In this document: piece by piece, positions 57,826-64,000 of the stretch | Position numbering within the stretch: the stretch's first letter is position 1 | Layout: every line of letters starts with the position of its first letter | DNA from: Laburnicola sp. R22_1 | Lineage: Eukaryota; Ascomycota; Dothideomycetes; Pleosporales; Didymosphaeriaceae | DNA: 64,000 nucleotides | Reading direction: 5' to 3' | Assembly: GCA_014281115.1 (NCBI GenBank) | Contig: JACONQ010000005.1 | Coordinates: forward strand, 1,922,001-1,986,000 | Made by a program: the position numbers and the translations under genes | Notes under the pieces: generated by a model | Databases searched by the model: none | What the model was told of the DNA's origin: nothing | The model's input: the letters and a program-made list of their open reading frames with translations, nothing else

Positions 57826-58900
57826 CTACAGCTTGACCTTCTTCTTGGGCTTGTCCTCGCCGTTCTCTTTTTCCATGCGCGCGCGCTTGAAGATACTCTG
57901 GCTCTTCATCTGACCCAGGCCAGCCTTGTTTGGTGGGACCGTCTTCGCCTTCAAACCGAAGTTCAACTTGACGGGCGCATCAGCCTTCGGCGCATCGGCA
58001 TCACCCTCCGCACCGTCTTTCTTGTCACCCTCTGGCGATGCCTCTGCCTTCTCCTCGGCAAGCGGCGACGCCGAATCCTTTTGCGCGGCCTTCCGGGCCT
58101 CGAGTATCCTCGCCTTCTCCGCTGCCTCCTCTTGGGCCCGCTTCGACATCCTCTTCAACATCTTATCCTCGCCCGCTCCGCTCCTCGCCTCAGCCAATTC
58201 CTGTTCACGGATTTCCTCTTTTCGCTTTGTAGCCGCAATACTGGTATCCCTCCACGCGATACACAAGCCATCCTTCTCATCCTCTTTCACGTTCGCGATG
58301 CCCTCTCGGCCTAGATGCTTGACAAACTCGGTCAATGAGCTCCAGCGTGTAGAATTCTGCGACGGCGCAATTCAAGTCAGCGAAATGTCCTACTCCAAAC
58401 TTTCAAGATAGGACCGTTGGACTCACCATGTGTACATGCTCCTTGTCTCGTATATATCTAAGAATAGTCAGAACAGGAAGTCCTACTAGGGTATCAGAAG
58501 ACCACGTACTCGTTGTAGAAGCGATTTGCGCTGATCCACTTCTCCCCGTGGGCGGTCCGTAGCAGCGAGACGAAATCCCGCTGGAAATCGGTGCTGTAGT
58601 TCTGAATGTACTTTTGGGGATTTTCGCCGACGACTTGTAGCTTCCGGACGTGCGCTTCGCTCTGGACGTGGCATTTGAAGCCATTTGCGTCTCTGCATTG
58701 CTTTTGGCAAGGTTCACACTGACAATGTTAGCAGGCGTCTCCGCGGCGCATCGTGTTTCGAGGTACTTGCCCACCACTGTTCAGCGTTAGCAATAGTCGC
58801 ATCGCGTGTGTATAGCAGTACTCGCCCTCAAGCGTTGTAGCCCTTTACTCTTCATAGAGTTCGCAAGGTGCTTCGTGCTTCCTACTTCGGCGCGCGGCAT
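57826..58900 (-). CDS. KIN17/Rts2-like zinc-finger DNA/RNA-binding protein
   Basis: Nuclear protein of the KIN17 family, linked to replication, repair and spliceosome association. Five exons fit in phase to 283 residues: 58900-58826, 58776-58771 (6 nt), 58718-58510, 58457-58427 and 58356-57826. MPRAEVGSTKHLANSMKSKG starts the protein. The zinc finger is CEPCQKQC ... GFKCHVQSEAH, followed by the winged-helix region (YIQNYSTDFQRDFVSLLRTAHGEKW, NRFYNEYIRDKEHVHMN) and TEFVKHLGREGI. The C-terminus is Lys/Glu/Ala-rich, ending KPKKKVKL. The first two introns (58825-58777, 58770-58719) appear to have GC donors; both contain TGCTAAC branch points. Without the microexon the Trp-rich start of the zinc finger would be lost. 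Confidence 0.88.
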
Positions 58901-59326
58901 GGTGGCGGTTGTGAATGGTTGTGTGCGGAAGCGGAGGGTCGAGGAGATTTGTGGGTGACGGTCACGACGGTGGCGGCGTGCGTATTTTATGTGGATCTGG
59001 GAGGTTCGTGAGCGGCGTTTATGGAGGTAAGTGGGAGTTGGGGAAAGTTGGGGATCATGTGCTAAAACCACCGCCACCAATGATGACTAATGAGTACTAG
59101 CGGCCGCCACATCAGCCTCACAAGGCTCGTGCCCGAGGTCCCTTCGGTCCAAACTCCTGGCGACGAAAGATCCATCACACCGACCGAGCATTCAGTCACG
59201 AAAAAAGTATAGGATTTCGCCATGCATGCCGTGGTATGCTGCAACTATCAAACATACTCATATCATAATTGTAGTAGCGGACCTATGTAGGCAATCACCG
59301 CCTATAACCGATGTCTCTATCGTTTC
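58901..59326. other. Intergenic region
   Basis: Presumed KIN17 promoter on the left and 3' flank of the short-chain dehydrogenase gene on the right. No repeat seen. Confidence 0.4.
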
Positions 59327-60505
59327 TCACTCGTCCTCTGGGAGCCCCACAAACTTGTTGCTCATCTTCCAAAGCTTCTTCTCGTTCTCCTCATTGAACG
59401 CCCACGGCGCGTGCCCCATGACGAAAATATTAGACCCATCCGGAGCCGGCCCACACACCTGGCAGTCCTCCAAATACTTGCCCCCTTTGCCCTCCCAACA
59501 TTTGCCAACCGCCGCCCAGACAGTCGTAGCCGCACCCTGCGCCGTACTCTTCATAAAAGTATTGACGACGGGGTTCTCCTTCCATGCAGCCACCTGTTCT
59601 GGAATGTGATCCTGCAAGCCGGTCCAAATGCCGCCTGGCATCAGACTGTACGCATGCAGGCCACGCGATCCGTAGCGGCGCTCAATCTCGTTGGCCAAGT
59701 AGATATTTGCCGTCTTGGAGTTCGAGTATGCGCGATTGGGCTCGTATTCGCCTTCGAGCATGACGTTCTCCAAGTTGATCTCATTGTAACGGTGGCCTCC
59801 GGATGACACGGAGACGACGCGAGAGTTGAAGGCTGGCGTGGATGAGGAGAGCAGAGCGGGTTTGAGCAGCTGGAATAGGAGAAAGTGAGCTAGGTGGTTG
59901 GTGCCGAATTGTTTCTCGAAGCCGTCTTCAGTTTTTCCCTCGGGCACCGCCATGATGCCCGCGTTGTTGATCAGAATGTTGAGTTTGTTGTCCGTCTTCT
60001 CGAGGAACGACTTGGCAAAGGTGCGGACGGACCTAAGTGAATTCAGATCCAAGAGCTCAAGGTCGAGCTTGCCGGGCTCAAGGACTATAGAATCAGTGTG
60101 GTGAGTATGTGCCTCGAGCATTGTGCATCGTGGAGCGACTCACTGTCAGCCAACGCCTTCTCACCCTTGGCCAAGTTGCGCGCAGTCGCGTAGACGTGAG
60201 CGCCCGTAGCCTTCATGGCCCGAGCAGTTTCGATCCCAATGCCCGACGAGCATCCAGTAATCAGAACTAAAGACATTAGTATCCTAAGTCAGACGATCAT
60301 GTCGTGAGCCTACTCACCAACTTTGTTTGAGAGATTGCCTGGGCATTGTTAGCTTAGGAATCGTCGGGTTTAGTGTTAGCTGCACACCTTCAAGACCGTT
60401 GTCTTTTACAATATCGAGAGCGGTGGGACGGGCATCGCCAGCGCCTTTGGGCTCCTTGTGAGCTTCCGCGTAGCGCGTGAACTCGGGGGTGTTGTAGTCA
60501 GTCAT
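59327..60505 (-). CDS. Short-chain dehydrogenase/reductase (WWOX/retinol-dehydrogenase-like)
   Basis: NAD(P)-dependent oxidoreductase, 339 residues from exons 60505-60388, 60338-60318 (21 nt), 60266-60144 and 60084-59327. The cofactor site is VVLITGCSSGIGIETARAM with the TGxxxGxG motif; the family NNAG is in LNILINNAGIM; catalytic residues are Ser (VVSVSSGG) and YxxxK (AYSNSKTAN). A 40-residue N-terminal extension (MTDYNTPEFTRYAEAH) precedes the fold, as in many fungal members. No signal peptide. Substrate unknown; neighbours are housekeeping genes. Confidence 0.88.
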
Positions 60506-61083
60506 AGTGGGTGTAGACTGAATGTGAGAAGCCGCAAGTGCGAGAGGTATCTATTGACAATAGAAAAGCAATTCCGGCGTCTTTGTCTGTTTGACACGTA
60601 GAGAAAGAACGACAGGTCCATCTTTTATACTCTGGCCGCCCCATGCTGGGTTGCTGGAATAGCATGCTCACCATCGGTGTTAAGGAACTGGAACTGGAAT
60701 GCAAAAGTAGTGCGGCAGCATAGTGCGGCGGAGTTTAGAGGCCGGGAGTTCGCGCAATATGCACCTGGCTTGCCGTACAGCCGCTGGACAAAAGTTTCGG
60801 TACAGTTGACCTCGATATTACTCACCCTGGGACAATCGGAAATTCTGTACATGTTTTGCGCAAGAGGAGGGCTGGAAGCCAGCGGGGTTTGGTAAAGTGG
60901 TCCGTGCATACTTCCGCAAACCGCGTGAAGATTTCTGAGCTTCATCCGAACTTTCGTCCACCACGGCGCATCCCCTACGCAGCCACAATCCACACCGCTG
61001 GAGCCCTTGAGACCACCTGCAGACGACAGCGCGTGTCTTTGCCACCCCGTGTATAGCGCATAGTGCGCTCCGCGCCTGCCACG
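60506..61083. promoter_or_regulatory. Divergent promoter region of SDR and KRR1
   Basis: About 580 bp between the two start codons. A TATA-like CTTTTATAC lies on the plus strand near 60623. Nothing else recognised. Confidence 0.35.
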
Positions 61084-62308
<1,225 letters not shown>

Positions 62309-62637
62309 AGATGTGCAGGCGACTGAGAGACGGAGTCTAATGCATCTAGGGCGTTTACTGCATGTATACTTCAATATACCCTTTTCCTGCTTCCCCCTTC
62401 TCAGTATAGTATATGTGAATACTGACTGGCCTTGGATCCGGTCGCCAGAGCATTATGGAGGAAGGGATGATGACTAATCAGTCCAAAAACGTCTTAGCCG
62501 GCTCTCATACACTTCGTGTTTCAGTTGTGCGACCCCGGCGTCAGCTCGAGATCTTCATCGACCCGCATCAAAATGCCTGTCCTCATTCATGGGAAGCCCT
62601 GGCATATACCGTCGCAACCTACTCCTCTACTGTCATA
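62309..62637. other. Intergenic region and leader of SET-domain gene
   Basis: An open frame runs back to 62455 but the signal peptide begins at 62638. TATA-like AGTATAGTATATG near 62403. Confidence 0.4.
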
Positions 62638-63993
62638 ATGATTTCCTACGGGCTGCTGTTTGTTTTTTTCATATCAACGCGTTCTGCCCACGCCAACATA
62701 TTTGCATTACTCCAGCAGTGCTGGCACGAATACCCACTGTCGACTGTGCAACTTCAGTGTTCAGGCGATGGCATCCATGTATTTGCTGAGAAGCCTGAGC
62801 TATCCGTTGGTCGACTTTCCAACAAAGCCGGCCTTCCGGCCTACGGGCTCTGGTCGTACCCGCCCGTGTGTACAAACATGCTCGAGGGCGTTGGCAGCAA
62901 GTTATGTGTGTACACGAACACATCATTCAGCAACGGCCGAGGCATCTCCATATTCACAACGCCAGCTCTTGCCGATGAATTCGCTGCATTGCCGCCCTTT
63001 CAGGATCCGGGTGCACTCGCGGGTATCAACGTCGATTCAGGCAACTGGAAAACGCAGGAGATGCCCGGAAAGGGCATGGGAATGCTCGCAAAAAGACAGC
63101 TCAAGTTCAAAGATAAAGTAACTGCATACACACCTGCGCTGCTTGCCTATCTTGAGTCCGACCTGTCTACCGCGGAGAGGGAGAAGTTCTACAAAATCGC
63201 TGTGTCGCAATTACCGGACGCTACGAGGGAGATGTATCTCCAACTCGCGACTGTGTATGGTCTACCGCAGGTGAAATATCAGGATGTCGTAAAGGCGAAC
63301 ACCTTTCAGCTCGAGATCAAGGGACACAACCACCTCGCCGTATTTCCTGAGACATCACGCTTGAATCACGCGTGCTCGCCCAAGTAAGCACTTTCTTCTG
63401 GCGGTAACACATAGCTGACATCTCAAGTGCGCAATACCATCTTGATCCAGCACTGCTGACGCACTTTGTGCAAATCACCAGGCCTGTTGTACAAGGCGAA
63501 GAAATTACAATATCATGTATAAGGGACCCCCTACACTTCTGCTCATTGTGACTCACCCATCTTAGACACTTCACCACTTGATCCAACAGAAATGCGCCAA
63601 CAACACTTAACACAAGGCTTCCACTTCATCTGTACATGTCCGCGCTGCACCACGCCTGAGCGCACAGATGCGACATTACATGAGCTTCACGACATGCAGA
63701 AGTCGCTCAATGACTGGTCAGACTCTTCAGCTGGCAGTCCGAAACTAGCAGAGAAGCTACTTGAAGGTTACCGCAAAGAGGGGCTTGAAGGCTTCATGGA
63801 CGTGCCGTACGGCTTTGCGGCGCTTGCTTATAACGCTGTTGGGGATGTTGAGAATGCGAGTAAATATGCAAAGCTGGCCCAGGAACTGATTTTGATGAAA
63901 GATGGGCCGTGGGCGCCGAATTTGCAGATTTGGAAAGACTTGCTGAGGGATCCGAAAGAGCATTGGAGTTTTAAGAGGAGGCAGCGACGGTAG
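62638..63993 (+). CDS. Secreted-type SET-domain protein
   Basis: Exons 62638-63383, 63428-63516 and 63566-63993 join in phase to 420 residues. The start at 62638 was chosen because it opens a signal peptide (MISYGLLFVFFISTRSAHA). An N-terminal domain is followed by a SET domain beginning about residue 135 (KTQEMPGKGMGMLAKRQLKFKDKV) with the hallmark FPETSRLNHACSPN (NHxCxPN) and ITISYTSPLLD (GEEITISY), then the post-SET cysteine cluster FICTCPRC. Such SET5/SMYD-like proteins with N-terminal signal sequences are frequent in Pleosporales. Whether they act as methyltransferases outside the nucleus is not known. It ends 7 bases before the window does. Confidence 0.82.
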
Positions 63994-64000
63994 GGTTATA

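Overview
The window is nuclear DNA of a filamentous ascomycete, most likely a dothideomycete of the Pleosporales (inferred from gene content and style, not from a marker gene). The support is short GT-AG introns of about 45-130 bp with CTAAC-type branch points, typical fungal families (Zn2Cys6 regulator, PTH11-like rhodopsin-domain protein, GliT-like oxidoreductase, DUF7587, DUF3605, LysM and killer-toxin-like chitinase), and transposons whose in-frame stops look like repeat-induced point mutation (RIP).

Layout. 1-3.5 kb: a decayed gene fragment and a Zn2Cys6 transcription factor. 3.6-7.9 kb: a Fot1/pogo-type DNA transposon with perfect 42-bp terminal inverted repeats (TIRs) that carries a second Fot1-type element nested in its transposase 3' end. 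8.1-10.4 kb: an MFS-transporter relic and a secreted TAP-like serine peptidase. 10.9-13.0 kb: a third Fot1-type element. 15.6-20.1 kb: a rhodopsin-domain membrane protein and a secreted FAD oxidoreductase. 21.6-23.8 kb: a fourth Fot1-type element. 24.9-38.6 kb: a gene-rich stretch with a DUF3605 (Gig1/Ngi1-like) protein, a DUF7587 protein, a minisatellite, GT8, a 124-bp MITE, acyltransferase-3, GT32, a GliT-like oxidoreductase and an F-box-like/ankyrin-like protein. 39.1-42.1 kb: a complete but dead hAT transposon with an 8-bp target-site duplication. 42.3-51.4 kb: two small unknown genes, a secreted GH30 hydrolase, then the housekeeping block CWC25 - ESF2 - SYF2 and a fungal F-box/LRR-like gene. 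51.8-57.6 kb: a wrecked LysM / killer-toxin-like chitinase locus split by a fifth Fot1-type element. 57.8-64 kb: KIN17, a short-chain dehydrogenase, KRR1 and a secreted SET-domain protein.

How the parts relate. The housekeeping genes (spliceosome: CWC25, SYF2; ribosome biogenesis: ESF2, KRR1; DNA/RNA binding: KIN17) form intact blocks, while accessory genes (effectors, secreted enzymes, transporter) sit among transposons. The most informative region is 51.8-57.6 kb. A LysM gene (minus strand) and a chitin-binding/GH18 chitinase (plus strand) lie head to head, a Fot1-type element is inserted in the 5' part of the LysM gene, and both genes carry premature TAG/TAA codons on the sides facing the element. 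This is what RIP leaking out of a repeat into single-copy neighbours would produce. The chitinase has also lost the middle of its catalytic domain.

Exon boundaries were derived by eye from splice signals and reading-frame continuity; they add up to whole codon numbers in the genes where I give them, but no transcript evidence was available.
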